From Sphingomonas sp. (GTDB lineage Bacteria > Pseudomonadota > Alphaproteobacteria > Sphingomonadales > Sphingomonadaceae): a stretch of 64,000 nucleotides of DNA. The notes below the pieces were generated by a model. It made no database searches and was not told the DNA's origin. It worked only from the letters and a program-made list of their open reading frames with translations. Shown here in pieces: positions 8,240 to 17,242 of this stretch. The position numbers and the translations under genes are program-made. The stretch is from contig NZ_JAGHZV010000004.1 in NCBI RefSeq assembly GCF_017745215.1, positions 184,172 to 248,171 of the forward strand, read 5' to 3'. The stretch's first letter is position 1. The number at the start of each line of letters is the position of its first letter.

Positions 8240-10276
8240 ATGCCGGACAGCTCTCCCAAGTTGTTCCTTAAGTTTCACGGCCGGATCTTGGATTCGCTGG
8301 GCATCCAAATGTACCAAAGTCCGGTGGCGGCGGTGGCAGAACTGATCGCCAATGCTTGGGATGCCGACGCGAAGAGTGTCGCGGTCACACTGCCCGACCG
8401 TCTCGATGGTAGCCCCGAACTGCTCGTAGTCGACACCGGGCGCGGGATGACGTTTGCAGAGTGCCAGGACTTCTATTTGAACGTGGGTCGCAATCGACGC
8501 GTGGAGGCTGGCGCTGTATCGGCGGGCGGGCGCCCTGTGCTCGGCCGCAAAGGTATCGGTAAATTTGCCGGTTTCGGCATCGCCGACGTCATGCGCGTGG
8601 AGACAATAAGCGGCGAAAGCGGCGAGAAGACGGTTTTCGAACTGGATATCCGCAAGTTGCGCTCGGACGCCTACGTCGACGTCACACCCGAGCCGGTTAC
8701 CGTCATCGAGCATCTCGATGCCGACGCCGCCCGCATTCCGCACCAGGGGACGACAATTAAGCTTACGGAATTGAAGTTGCAGACCGTCCGCAACCCCGAG
8801 CCCTTTGCCAAGAGTATGTCCAGGCGCTTCCTTCTAGCGTCGCAAGCTGATGACTTCATCGTCACGGTCAATGGCCTCTCCCTGCCCGAGGATGTCGAGC
8901 CCTTTTCGGTTCAGTTCGATTTTCCACGCGACTATCAAGCGGGAGAGCGCCCGGCCGGCATGAACCTCGATGGCGATTGGGGAGTCGAGGAGCTGTCCGA
9001 AGGACGCAAGATTCGCTGGCGGGTTCGGTTTTCCACCACGCCGATCGAAAGCGAGGAGTTTCGAGGCGTATCGGTATTCTGCGGAGTTAAGATTGCCCAG
9101 AACCCGTTCTTCTTCAATCTTTCGGGCGGCCTGGGCGGTCAGCACGGTCAACAATATCTGACCGGGAAGGTTGTCGCCGACTACCTTGATCAGCTGGGCG
9201 GCGACGTCATTACCACCGAGCGGCAACGGATCAATTGGGAAGAACCGGTCGCGCTGGAACTGCAGGAATGGGGCCAGGTGCGTCTCAAAGAGCTTCTTGT
9301 CCTGTGGAAGGAGCGGCGGGCCCAGGAGAAGGTGAACCGCCTTGACGCACGTGTCGAACCGTTTGCGCAGCGCCTGGAGAATCTGCCGCCGACCGAACGC
9401 AAGATCGTCCGTACGGCGTTGCTCCGCGTCGCGCAGGTGGAAGCCATCGACGACGAACAGTTCGGTGGCTTGGCACAAGCCATTCTGACGGCGTGGGAGG
9501 GGGGCCGGCTTCGCGGTCTCATCGACGACATCTCGCGCATGGACGGCCTTGCGGAAGGCGCACTTCTTCACCTGCTGGCCGAAGCCCAGGTCATAGGCGC
9601 TCTGCATATGGCCGAGGTCGTCGAGACCCGAATCGGCATTATCCAGGGGCTCGAGCGTCGGATTGCGGACCGCGATCTGGAAAATGCCGTTCGCGACTAT
9701 ATCGCGGTGAATCCTTGGCTGATTGGCCCGCGCTGGGAGACCTTTCGCAAGGAGATCAGTCTCAACAGCTTCATCGTGAGCGCTCTGGAAGAAGCCGGCA
9801 TCACCAAAGACCCAGATTGGCAAGGCCGCATGGATTTGGTCCTCCGCTCCGGGCATGAACTTGTGGTCGTTGAGTTCATGCGTCCGGGACTGACAATCGA
9901 TCGCGACCACATCAATCGGTTTCGCCACTATGTTCAGGTTCTGAAAACACGCATCTCCGGCAATTCCGACCTGAAGATCAGTCATGTCAGCGGCTTGCTG
10001 GTGGCCGACCACCTCAACAAGAAGGCCGATATCCTCGAAGAGATCGCTTCGCTGGGCCAGTCCAGCATGTTCTGCCTGGAGTGGAGCGCTCTCTTAGGAC
10101 AGGCCAAGGCTCAATGGATGGAATTCATGGCCGCTGTGACGGAGCGGGCCCCGGACGATCCGCGCGTGCAGGCAATCCGCGCGGACACCAAGGGTTCGGA
10201 CGAAAATACGACGGAGCAAGAGCCGTTGATACCGATCGAAAGCATCGGAGATATCACTTCAATCAGCGAGACCTAG
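8240..10276 (+). CDS. GHKL ATPase with C-terminal nuclease-like domain
   Basis: A 678-residue protein with an N-terminal GHKL (Hsp90/MutL/histidine-kinase-type) ATPase fold: N-box ELIANAWDA (34-42; Glu34, Asn38, Asp41), DTGRGM (65-70) and a glycine lid GRKGIGKFAG (102-111). A helical middle follows. The C terminus (about 495-600) has the pattern DLVL...VVVEFMRPG (Asp532, Glu545), resembling DUF4263/PD-(D/E)XK-like domains, but Met547 replaces the usual lysine. The ATG at 8240 has GAAGG 8 nt upstream; the GTG at 8231 overlaps that site. It is less GC-rich than the trb genes. A defence role is inferred from its neighbours. Confidence 0.72.
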   Translation: MPDSSPKLFLKFHGRILDSLGIQMYQSPVAAVAELIANAWDADAKSVAVTLPDRLDGSPELLVVDTGRGMTFAECQDFYLNVGRNRRVEAGAVSAGGRPVLGRKGIGKFAGFGIADVMRVETISGESGEKTVFELDIRKLRSDAYVDVTPEPVTVIEHLDADAARIPHQGTTIKLTELKLQTVRNPEPFAKSMSRRFLLASQADDFIVTVNGLSLPEDVEPFSVQFDFPRDYQAGERPAGMNLDGDWGVEELSEGRKIRWRVRFSTTPIESEEFRGVSVFCGVKIAQNPFFFNLSGGLGGQHGQQYLTGKVVADYLDQLGGDVITTERQRINWEEPVALELQEWGQVRLKELLVLWKERRAQEKVNRLDARVEPFAQRLENLPPTERKIVRTALLRVAQVEAIDDEQFGGLAQAILTAWEGGRLRGLIDDISRMDGLAEGALLHLLAEAQVIGALHMAEVVETRIGIIQGLERRIADRDLENAVRDYIAVNPWLIGPRWETFRKEISLNSFIVSALEEAGITKDPDWQGRMDLVLRSGHELVVVEFMRPGLTIDRDHINRFRHYVQVLKTRISGNSDLKISHVSGLLVADHLNKKADILEEIASLGQSSMFCLEWSALLGQAKAQWMEFMAAVTERAPDDPRVQAIRADTKGSDENTTEQEPLIPIESIGDITSISET

Positions 10277-10384
10277 CTTTTTCCTAAGCACATCCCCCTT
10301 CTTCAAGGGATCTCGCGGGATTCGCGATTCTAAGCGCTGCCAGGATAGCCACGACGAGGGAGCTGCACGCGGGCCCCAGCGGCA

Positions 10385-12559
10385 TCACGCCTCGCGGTCT
10401 ACCGCAAAGAACAGATCGGTGGCGAGTTCTTCGCCCTCTTCGACCCGCGCCTCCACTTCGCGCTCCCATTCGACACCGCGATAATAGGGTAGCGCCGGAT
10501 CGCGGAGATCGCGCGTTGCATCGAGACAGAACACGAACAGCCGCTCATCGGGATGCTTTTCGTCCAGCTCCGCAAACGCGGCGCGGGCCGCATTGACGCG
10601 CTCCATATCGGTCATCTTGCCGGCAACTAGGCACGCGAAGGCGCTCGGGTGCAATTGCTCCGGAACCTGCATCAGCACGCCGTTGAGAAGGCGTTTTCCA
10701 GCCATGCGCCTAATGTTGCGGCGCATGGCGACGATGTCGGTCCAGAATTTATCCTGCGAGACGAGCGGAACGTTCAGCAGATCGTAGACCATGTCGGTCC
10801 ATCCCCTCGGCCGCTTGTCTTCCCGATCCCTGATGATGCGGTCCCACCAGCCGCTTGTGCGCTTCGGCGGGCGCACCCGTGGGTCGTGGTGCGCGGAACC
10901 CTTCACATGATACCGCAGCAGGTCGGACAGGCCGTAGAGAACGAGCGGCCCGAGATCGAAGCCCTTGCGCCATAGCCGCGTGAAGCCGGTCTTGAGGTAC
11001 AGCGCGAGCAAGTCGAGCTCGTCGGCAACGAATTCGTGGTCCCGTTCGAGCTCGGCCCGCCGCAGAAAGAAATGGAGGCAGCGGCCTTCGCTGCCGACCA
11101 GGTCGCGGACAAGCCAGAGGTCGCCGATCGTGAATACGGGCATCGGCTTGGCGCCCCGCCGCGCGATCCGCTCGCGAAGCGCGTCTTCGACCCCATAGCT
11201 CGCCATCGTCACACGCTCGAGCGAGATGCCGAATCGGGCAATCTGCCGGATGCCTTCCTTGACGAGCGTCCGTTCGCCCTGATCCGTCCTCAACTTCAAA
11301 ACGGCGTCGCCGCGGTCGCGCAGAATGGCCTCCAGTCGCGAGGCCTGCACCGAAGCCTCGACGACGATGTCGTCGAACAGATCGAACCAGGCCGCGCTGC
11401 CGCGCCGGGCGACCGTTGAGAGGACATGGCTCTTCGATTCGAAGATCAGCACATGCTCGTCGAGCAGGAGAAGGAGATCCGTTTCGTGCTCCTCGCCGCT
11501 CGCGGGATCGGTCCAGAAGACCGACGTCAGCGCCTCGCCATGCGGAAACATCTCGAGGAGCGCACGCGCCGTCATCGCTTCGAGGGCATCGCCGCGTGCC
11601 TTGCCCAACAGTTCCCCCGGCTTGCTCGACACCTCCTCTGCGAGCGTCGATAGAATATCGGCATGCGCCGCCAGCACCGTTCCGGGCGAGAAGCAGAACC
11701 AGCGGCCGTCGGCCTTCACGAACGGCCGTTTCCAGACCGGGTTGTCGAGATGAAGATGGTCCGGGTTGGCGCCTACAAGCGCGCCCGGCTCGATCGACAG
11801 CAGGTCGAGAACCGCCACGATCGTCGTCGCGCCCAAGTGCGGCAGCGCAAGCGCGAGCATCGGCACGGACACCTCGAACAGCGACACCCATTCTGGATTG
11901 AACGGCGTGCTTCCATCCTTGAGCCAGGCATCGATCTCGCCCGGCACCTTGCTGGAATCGACCAGCGTCGCGACGAGGCTTGCGGCCGCCATCGCCACCA
12001 GCGACGCGTCTTTGAGCGACATGCCGAGCACCCGGTCGCCGAAAGGCGCCAACTCATCCCCGATCGTCCGGAATATCTTTGCTGCATGGTGCGCATAGAA
12101 TGTGTGGCGCACCATCAGGGTCTGAATCATGCGGCGCGTGAGCAGGCTCTCCTTGGCGCCGCTGCGCGGCTTCGAGGTCTGGCCGAGAAAAAGGTGGAGG
12201 TGTGCCTCGAACGCATCCGTGACACGTCGGATCTGCGCGGGGAACGGCGGATCGCCCGCTGCGCTTTCCCGGAGCATGAGCGCCTGGGCAAGTTCGACCC
12301 CGGCGATGCTGATCCGTTGCGGCGGCGGGTCAAGCGCCGTGATCTTCTCGATCGCGCCGAGCGCGGTCATCACCATGAGCGTGTCGACCGTTCGAAACCC
12401 CGCCTCGAGCGTTGTCGTGGCATCGCGGTACAGACGCTCTTCTTCCCCTGCCGGAAAACGGGGAGAGTGATCCCAGCCATAGGCATCCGCCGCCGGCAGG
12501 CCGCTTCCGATGACGATATCGTCGAGCCCCATCGGGGCCTTGCCGCGCTTCTTGGCCAT
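10385..12559 (-). CDS. Large protein with central PD-(D/E)XK nuclease motif
   Basis: A 724-residue protein I do not recognise by name. Residues 1-310 are mostly helical. A nuclease-like core follows: a helix with DALEAMTARALLEMF, then Asp361, ten hydrophobic and acidic residues, and Glu374-Ser-Lys376 (ETDLLLLL...IFESKS), the D...ExK signature of NERD/PD-(D/E)XK enzymes. The last 300 residues are helical with no motif I can name. It converges on the GHKL gene (108-bp gap) and diverges from the HEPN gene. The start has AAGGA 6 nt upstream. A restriction or abortive-defence nuclease is likely but unproven. Confidence 0.6.
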   Translation of the reverse strand: MAKKRGKAPMGLDDIVIGSGLPAADAYGWDHSPRFPAGEEERLYRDATTTLEAGFRTVDTLMVMTALGAIEKITALDPPPQRISIAGVELAQALMLRESAAGDPPFPAQIRRVTDAFEAHLHLFLGQTSKPRSGAKESLLTRRMIQTLMVRHTFYAHHAAKIFRTIGDELAPFGDRVLGMSLKDASLVAMAAASLVATLVDSSKVPGEIDAWLKDGSTPFNPEWVSLFEVSVPMLALALPHLGATTIVAVLDLLSIEPGALVGANPDHLHLDNPVWKRPFVKADGRWFCFSPGTVLAAHADILSTLAEEVSSKPGELLGKARGDALEAMTARALLEMFPHGEALTSVFWTDPASGEEHETDLLLLLDEHVLIFESKSHVLSTVARRGSAAWFDLFDDIVVEASVQASRLEAILRDRGDAVLKLRTDQGERTLVKEGIRQIARFGISLERVTMASYGVEDALRERIARRGAKPMPVFTIGDLWLVRDLVGSEGRCLHFFLRRAELERDHEFVADELDLLALYLKTGFTRLWRKGFDLGPLVLYGLSDLLRYHVKGSAHHDPRVRPPKRTSGWWDRIIRDREDKRPRGWTDMVYDLLNVPLVSQDKFWTDIVAMRRNIRRMAGKRLLNGVLMQVPEQLHPSAFACLVAGKMTDMERVNAARAAFAELDEKHPDERLFVFCLDATRDLRDPALPYYRGVEWEREVEARVEEGEELATDLFFAVDREA

Positions 12560-12685
12560 GCCCGATCCTTAACAGCACGCGCGATCCCGCCCTAGCGCGG
12601 CGGAAGCGTCGGGGTGAGGACCGGGCAGGCACGACATGGCGAATGGGGCTTGATCGCGGTGCCACGCGGCCGGAAGGATGCGCGA

Positions 12686-13153
12686 ATGCAACACGACACC
12701 ATTCCGGACGATGTTCGAACGCTGGCTTTCGAGTTCTTCTATTGGTTCTCGCGGTTCGAATTCGCGCTGAAGGAAAACGGCTACCTTAAGAGCCGGATCG
12801 TCGGCACGAGAGCTGAACCGAGCTGGCAAGGCTTTGTCGACGCCTGGCAAGGCGACTACGAACCGACGTCCGCGGCGAAGGCCCTGATTGCCGCCAATCC
12901 GCAACAGCAAATCGTCGGTCCGGCGGGACTCGAATTCCGCGACGTTCATTTTGCCGAACAGCCGAGCGACCTCAAACGGGTCGTGCGGTTGGCGCAGACG
13001 GTCAGGAACAATCTCTTTCACGGCGGCAAGCACGGAAACGAGAGTTGGGACGATCCGAACCGGATGCGGCTGCTTTTGCCTACCACGATCGTCATTCTCG
13101 GCGAGTTCGCCGATCGTGCCGGCATCACGGCCGACTATGACCGATATTATTGA
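12686..13153 (+). CDS. HEPN-like putative ribonuclease
   Basis: A 155-residue helical protein with a good HEPN active-site motif, Arg107-Asn-Asn-Leu-Phe-His112 (Rx4H), followed by glycines. HEPN proteins of this type are metal-independent RNases in toxin and abortive-infection systems. The aromatic-rich helix near residues 12-30 (AFEFFYWFSRFEF) is probably in the core. The ATG at 12686 is preferred because GGAAGG lies 8 nt upstream; an upstream in-frame extension lacks a site. An HNH gene follows 75 bp later on the same strand, so the two may act together. Confidence 0.62.
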   Translation: MQHDTIPDDVRTLAFEFFYWFSRFEFALKENGYLKSRIVGTRAEPSWQGFVDAWQGDYEPTSAAKALIAANPQQQIVGPAGLEFRDVHFAEQPSDLKRVVRLAQTVRNNLFHGGKHGNESWDDPNRMRLLLPTTIVILGEFADRAGITADYDRYY

Positions 13154-13228
13154 CGGGTAGCCTTCGGGTCACCCGCAGTCGGCCGCGCGAGGATGGCGGG
13201 CGTCCGACCGGCGCGCTATGCGCCGCCG

Positions 13229-14083
13229 ATGGCAAGCAAAGACGACGATCCCAAACGACTCGAACCGAGCAAGGACGTACTCAGGCAATTGTTCCTGAAG
13301 TCGGGAAACCTGTGCGCATTCTCTGGCTGCAACAACATCATGATGAACGCGCAGGGCGATTTCATCGGGCAGATTTGCCACATCGAAGGCGTCAAGGGCG
13401 AACGCTTCCGCGCGACCATGTCCAACGAGGAGCGGCGGGCGTTCAAGAACCTGATGCTGCTCTGCTACCAGCATCATATCGAAACCAACGACGAGAAAAC
13501 CTACACGGTCGCAAAGCTGGTCAAGATGAAGGCGGATCACGAGGCCCGGTTCACCGATCCCAGCGCCATCATGCTCGAGGCGTTCATCGATCAGACGCGG
13601 TCGGCGCCGACGCCGAAGGTCGCGAATCTCGCACGCATGAATGCGGTGCTGGGCTGGAACCACGCGCCGGTCGAGATTGACGAAGCGGTGGAGGAGCTGA
13701 ACGCCTTTCTCGCGAAATTCGTCACCGTGCCGATCGAGGTCAGGCGTTTCTTCGGAGCGGTGGTCGAGCGTGCCTGGTTCATGCGCGACAGCGGCGTTGT
13801 CCAGCAGGCCTATGGCGATGTGGCACTCAAAGTCGACGACTTCAGGACGTCCCACAAGATCAGCCTGCAGAAAATCAAGACCAACCTCGCGCTGCTCGAA
13901 TCCTACAAGCTCGCCTGCCACGAGGAACTGAGTGGGTCCTTCGGCTGGGAAAACGGGATCCGGATCTACAGCCTGAAAAGCGGTTGGCCGTTCTGGAATA
14001 ATCTCGCCGAATTCTGCGACATCGAGAAGGAGCCGCTCAGCGTCTTCATCGACCAGCTGGAGTTTTCACGATTGGACGCCTGA
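13229..14083 (+). CDS. HNH endonuclease, companion of the HEPN gene
   Basis: A 284-residue protein with an N-terminal HNH nuclease domain: zinc-type cysteines at 29 and 34 (CAFSGC), the catalytic His51 region QICHIEG, and the closing NLMLLCYQHH motif (Asn74, Cys79, His82/83). Residues 110-284 are a helical region of unknown function. The ATG at 13229 starts at MASKDDDP; an upstream start at 13193 would add 12 residues and no clear ribosome site favours either. It probably cleaves DNA in a defence response together with the HEPN protein, inferred from adjacency only. Confidence 0.68.
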   Translation: MASKDDDPKRLEPSKDVLRQLFLKSGNLCAFSGCNNIMMNAQGDFIGQICHIEGVKGERFRATMSNEERRAFKNLMLLCYQHHIETNDEKTYTVAKLVKMKADHEARFTDPSAIMLEAFIDQTRSAPTPKVANLARMNAVLGWNHAPVEIDEAVEELNAFLAKFVTVPIEVRRFFGAVVERAWFMRDSGVVQQAYGDVALKVDDFRTSHKISLQKIKTNLALLESYKLACHEELSGSFGWENGIRIYSLKSGWPFWNNLAEFCDIEKEPLSVFIDQLEFSRLDA

Positions 14084-14378
14084 GCCGCTTCGACGCGGAA
14101 AAATACCGCTCGATGTCCGCCAAGCCCCACTTAGCTATACTGTGCGCTATCCCTCTCTGCGCCGCCACAGGTCGCATCGACACCTTTCAGGCTCCGCCCC
14201 CGAAGCGTAGCAAATCTTTGGCCAGCGCCGCAGCGTGGGGGTAGGAAAGGCTTGCACGTGCAGCCGGTATCGTCGCGCACGAGGGCGTCGTGTTCGAGCC
14301 CGCAATCAACAATGCGATTTGGGCAGGGTCATATCGGGTGTCGAGAGGCAGACGGCCCGCTTCGGGCTCCCCGCGACT

Positions 14379-16814
14379 CTATTCGGCCTCTTCCGATCCG
14401 ATCGACGACGTGTCGACGATCTTGGGCAGATTCTCCGCCAAAGCGAGGACGGTCGACGCTGCGCCGCGCGCCGCCATACGGCGAAAGTCATCCGAGAACT
14501 CACCGATCGCCGATCCGCCGATGTGCTTTAGGCTTCGCATCGCATGTTCGTAGCCGAGCAACAAAATGCGCATGCCGAGGATGTACTTCTCGGTCACCAC
14601 CTCGCGCGCCAGCGAGCCCCTTTGCGTCAACCGATAGCGAAGGTGATACGCATTGTCGTAGTTGATCTTGTACAGCGTCTCTCCCTCGCCGAGATCGACG
14701 ATCTCTCCGCCGTCATGTTCGTTGAAATCAGCGGGCCAGGCCTCGGTTTCGATGCCCTCGACCGAGCGACCGTCCCGCGTCAGCAGCACGAAGCGTGGCA
14801 TGCCGTGCGTCGGCCCCGAACCCGAACCGTTGTCGCCGCCGTCGGCCTTGCGCGGCTTGCGTTGTCCGTTCGGCTTGTCCTCGTCCTCGACATCCTCCCG
14901 ATCGGCCGTCACCCGCAGCATTGTCGGCTCCGCGAACACCGGTTCCGGCATCGCCCGATCCACCAGGCCAAGGCGCACCTCGATCATATCGCCGGGCGAC
15001 AGACCCTCGGCGGGCACGAAATGAACGCTGAGACGCCCGTCCTTCAAGTGTTCGCGGACGCTGAAGCTCTCGCGAACCTTCGCATCCATCAGAATGCTGC
15101 CGCCGTTGTCGGCACGTCGCAAATAGCCATTCTCGACATCGGTATGGGCGATCACGGCGCGGCCGCGCCGCATCGGAATATCGACCGTCCTGCGCGACCG
15201 GTCGTCTAGCGTCAGGCGCGTCGGACTGTACAGACCGTCATAGAGCTCTTCGTCGTCGGCGCCGAACCCGCCGCCGGGCACGCGGATCGTCGGATCGCGC
15301 GACGACAACAGGCCTGCCAGCGTCGGATCGCGATCGAGCAGCTTTTGGAAGAGACTATTGCCCTCGTTCTTCGCCGCCCGCTCGAGCTCTTCCTGGGCCA
15401 CCCGGCGCTGGAAGTCCTTCAGCGCGTCGGATTCGCGGATCGTGCGCGTGACCAGATCGAGATAGCGCTCGCCGTCCAGTGTACTGGAGATATGCTCGCG
15501 ATCGCCTTTCCACACCTCGTTATGGGCCGAAAAGCTCAGGCCGCTCGCATCGACGACGACGACCACGCGATCCTTCAGCGCGGGGAACCCGCAGCTTTGC
15601 GACAGATAGCCCCGACTTTGTTTGAACTGCACCTGGCCGTTCACCGCATGGAAGACGCGGTTGTTGGAATTCTGCGGCTTGAGCCATCCCGGCAAATCGC
15701 GTTTCAACCCGATCGCACCGATCCGCACCTCGCCCAAGCCGGGGTCGGTGAAGCGCCCGACGAAGATCGGAGCGCTGCCGGCGGCTTCGCTCTCTTCCTC
15801 TCCGCCTTCCTCGCCGTGCGCGTTCAGCAGCAGGAATTCCATGCCGTAAAATGGGCGGGCGTCGACGCCGAGCGCGCGATCGCCGCCGCGTTTCGCATCG
15901 GCCTTCTGACGCAGATCCAGGATTCGAAACGGCAAGATCGTCTCGACCAGATTCTCGTTGAGCGCATCGCGCGAGCCCTTGAAGCTCAGAAAACGACTGC
16001 CGACCTGGTAGTCGAACAGCTTGATCACCGTTCCGCTCGTCAAATGAACGCCTTCGTAGCGATGACCGTCGACGAGCCCGAGCGGGTACAGATAATCCAT
16101 TTCAAACTGCGGAATCGAGCCATCCGGGAGCACGAAATATTCGGCGACGGGCATGGTATCGCGGTCGCCAGGCCTGCGGCGCATAAGTGTCCACCCCCAG
16201 GGCCCGGTCCCGTCGAAACGCCGGGACACGATCAGCTTGAACCAGCGGCGGCCGCAATAACGGAGCACGCCCGACGAGCCCATGTTGAACTTGCCCTGGA
16301 CGAACGGGATGCTCTTTTTGTTGCCCGCGCTCAGCGACAGGAAGGTGTCCGGAAAGGCATCGGGATGCTGCCCCTCACCGTTGTCGACAAACGTGTAGCA
16401 GGGCAGGCCTTCGGTCTTCGACTTCGCGCCGGAAATACCGATGACGAGGTTCTTCTGCGCGAATTCGCGCAGCCAAGGATCACGCGGATCCGCGTTGACA
16501 AGTTTCCCGCCGCGCAGGTTGCGGATCAGACGGTCGACCGCTTGGTACATCGTCTGCGGGGCCTGCGGCGATTTGGGGTCGATGTCCTTAAGATAGGCAT
16601 GCTTGAGCAGCACGGCATCGACCATGTTGGTCATCAGCTCGGTCAGCGCCTTGCCGCCGTCCGACGCTTGGTTGGACGTGACGTTGAAATTCGTTTCACG
16701 GCCGTCGAGCGGACGCCAATTTGCGGACTCGCGCATGAGCGGATCGGCGTTGAGCAACGCTTCGGCCTCGGCTTCGGTCTCGGCGCGGAGCAGGGCGAGG
16801 CACAGGTTCTTCAT
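14379..16814 (-). CDS. Second GHKL (MORC/MutL-like) ATPase
   Basis: An 811-residue GHKL ATPase, different in sequence from the other two here. N-box ELMTNMVDA (Glu59, Asn63, Asp66), FVDNGEG (142-148) and lid GKFNMGSSGV (174-183) are clear. A linker of about 30 residues (70-100) separates the N-box from the next strand. The middle has an S5-like fold region; residues near 660-690 are acidic and Gly/Ser rich, likely a flexible linker. The C terminus is helical. It overlaps by 4 nt (ATGA) a small gene upstream, suggesting a fixed pair. MORC-like ATPases occur with C5 methyltransferases in restriction-modification neighbourhoods, which fits here. Confidence 0.7.
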   Translation of the reverse strand: MKNLCLALLRAETEAEAEALLNADPLMRESANWRPLDGRETNFNVTSNQASDGGKALTELMTNMVDAVLLKHAYLKDIDPKSPQAPQTMYQAVDRLIRNLRGGKLVNADPRDPWLREFAQKNLVIGISGAKSKTEGLPCYTFVDNGEGQHPDAFPDTFLSLSAGNKKSIPFVQGKFNMGSSGVLRYCGRRWFKLIVSRRFDGTGPWGWTLMRRRPGDRDTMPVAEYFVLPDGSIPQFEMDYLYPLGLVDGHRYEGVHLTSGTVIKLFDYQVGSRFLSFKGSRDALNENLVETILPFRILDLRQKADAKRGGDRALGVDARPFYGMEFLLLNAHGEEGGEEESEAAGSAPIFVGRFTDPGLGEVRIGAIGLKRDLPGWLKPQNSNNRVFHAVNGQVQFKQSRGYLSQSCGFPALKDRVVVVVDASGLSFSAHNEVWKGDREHISSTLDGERYLDLVTRTIRESDALKDFQRRVAQEELERAAKNEGNSLFQKLLDRDPTLAGLLSSRDPTIRVPGGGFGADDEELYDGLYSPTRLTLDDRSRRTVDIPMRRGRAVIAHTDVENGYLRRADNGGSILMDAKVRESFSVREHLKDGRLSVHFVPAEGLSPGDMIEVRLGLVDRAMPEPVFAEPTMLRVTADREDVEDEDKPNGQRKPRKADGGDNGSGSGPTHGMPRFVLLTRDGRSVEGIETEAWPADFNEHDGGEIVDLGEGETLYKINYDNAYHLRYRLTQRGSLAREVVTEKYILGMRILLLGYEHAMRSLKHIGGSAIGEFSDDFRRMAARGAASTVLALAENLPKIVDTSSIGSEEAE

Positions 16815-17056
16815 CGTTGGCGCTTGACCGGCAGCCGGAAGCTCTCGGACCGTTTGGGCCTACGCGCCGTGCCGAACCGTGCGCGGCAATCGGCCACTTC
16901 CCGCCGCAGCGCGCCGATGATCGCCGCCGCCTGCTCTTCGGTATAGTCGTAGTTCGAACGGTCCGCGAGGTTTCCGATTAAGCGGATATGCTTGATGGCG
17001 CGCTCGACCCGAGCTTCCGCCAACCGGATAAATCGATCCTGACCCTTTTCGCGCAT
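16811..17056 (-). CDS. Small helical partner of the second GHKL ATPase
   Basis: An 81-residue basic protein. It contains IRLIGNLADRSNYDYTEEQ (about residues 22-40), a pattern I associate with small conserved proteins beside such ATPases, but I cannot name the family. It is predicted to be two or three helices with an Arg/Lys-rich tail. The ATG at 17056 has GGAG about 8 nt upstream; a longer frame to 17095 lacks one. Its stop overlaps the GHKL start, so the two are translationally coupled. A DNA- or ATPase-binding subunit is a guess. Confidence 0.6.
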   Translation of the reverse strand: MREKGQDRFIRLAEARVERAIKHIRLIGNLADRSNYDYTEEQAAAIIGALRREVADCRARFGTARRPKRSESFRLPVKRQR

Positions 17057-17242
17057 CGGTGGAGCTCCCCGCCGCCATACTCGTACATTCTTCAAATCTA
17101 CGTGTCGATAGCACCGCAGAACGCGCCGAGCATACCCGACGCCTGTTGATTTTATCGTTTAACTACAATATGATATTGGCAGGTCCGCTTTGCGCTTGCG
17201 TGTCCGAGACGCGTCGATATATGGTGCGCCGAGGGAGGCGCA

